From contig NZ_AYMG01000014.1 in assembly GCF_000633455.1 (NCBI RefSeq), forward strand, positions 175,055 to 239,054: a stretch of 64,000 bases of DNA, read 5' to 3'. Below are positions 63,858-64,000 of this stretch, one piece after another; position 1 is the first letter of the stretch; each line of letters opens with the position of its first letter. The notes under the pieces are model-generated. The model was not told where the DNA came from. It did no database searches and saw nothing but the letters and a program-made list of their open reading frames with translations. Both the position numbers and the translations under genes were made by a program. The DNA comes from Pedobacter jeongneungensis (lineage in GTDB: Bacteria; Bacteroidota; Bacteroidia; Sphingobacteriales; Sphingobacteriaceae).

Positions 63858-64000
63858 CAATCCTTTACACCTGTAGAAGCGTAATGATCTTTTCCCACCA
63901 ATAAATTCAGGATCGTCATTAAAAGGAGAAAACCATTTTTTTATCTGGTTCAAAGATCTCTCCATTCCGTTGCACTTCAGTCGAGATGATTGTTATGATA

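Overview
The window reads as a chromosomal segment of a Sphingobacteriaceae bacterium (Bacteroidota), most likely Pedobacter or a close relative. The DNA is AT-rich. There are many lipoproteins with a 'SSCKK' lipobox style, LytTR two-component proteins, an ECF sigma/FecR pair, DUF1080, DUF4241, DUF4269 and DUF6134 proteins, a DksA-like protein without zinc cysteines, and a start-codon context that is A-rich rather than Shine-Dalgarno-like. Assignments rest on motifs and family knowledge only; no database search was run.

Layout. 1-2000: a LytS-type histidine kinase (cut by the window edge) and a LytTR response regulator on the minus strand, with two near-identical short peptide genes between them on the plus strand. 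2344-3234: an unknown protein and a stand-alone HsdR-N-like nuclease-fold protein. 3496-7618: htpG, an array of ~274-bp repeats full of hairpins, a DUF4241 protein and a single-domain response regulator. 7735-14369: an N-acetylglucosamine-kinase-like protein and a tripartite RND efflux operon (adaptor, pump, TolC). 14739-26287: M61 peptidase, small OM barrel, acyl-CoA ligase overlapping gamma-glutamyltransferase, a GAF-like protein, an OmpA-family porin and an unknown secreted protein. 26398-33506: a MarR regulator and a beta-oxidation operon (FadN-type hydrolase/dehydrogenase, thiolase, acyl-CoA dehydrogenase) into which two four-helix-bundle (23S rRNA intervening-sequence type) genes are intercalated, each within its own repeat-word flanks. 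34083-37300: three FKBP-type lipoproteins and an AT-rich orphan lipoprotein. 37297-41027: photolyase, TIGR01777 epimerase and DASH cryptochrome. 41215-45332: sucA-sucB. 45419-52183: DUF2809, DUF1080 (with a vestigial second copy of its 3' end), DUF4269, lspA, DksA-like and ileS. 52267-58969: small membrane proteins, DUF6134, two SDR-type enzymes, then sigma-FecR-STN surface-repeat protein. 59031-64000: a frameshifted REP-type transposase between two matching palindromes, an MMPL/RND exporter, recO, a tRNA-Val array with broken tRNA-like copies, and a GIY-YIG protein.

The core genes are ordinary housekeeping and stress functions. What stands out lies around them: the paired peptides inside the LytTR locus; the four-helix-bundle cassettes and the wider family of 'iterated-word' intergenic clusters; the ~274-bp hairpin array; a sigma/FecR pair linked to an STN protein whose C-terminus is a GxQIGxxN repeat surface rather than a TonB-dependent barrel; and the tRNA-Val/pseudo-tRNA array.
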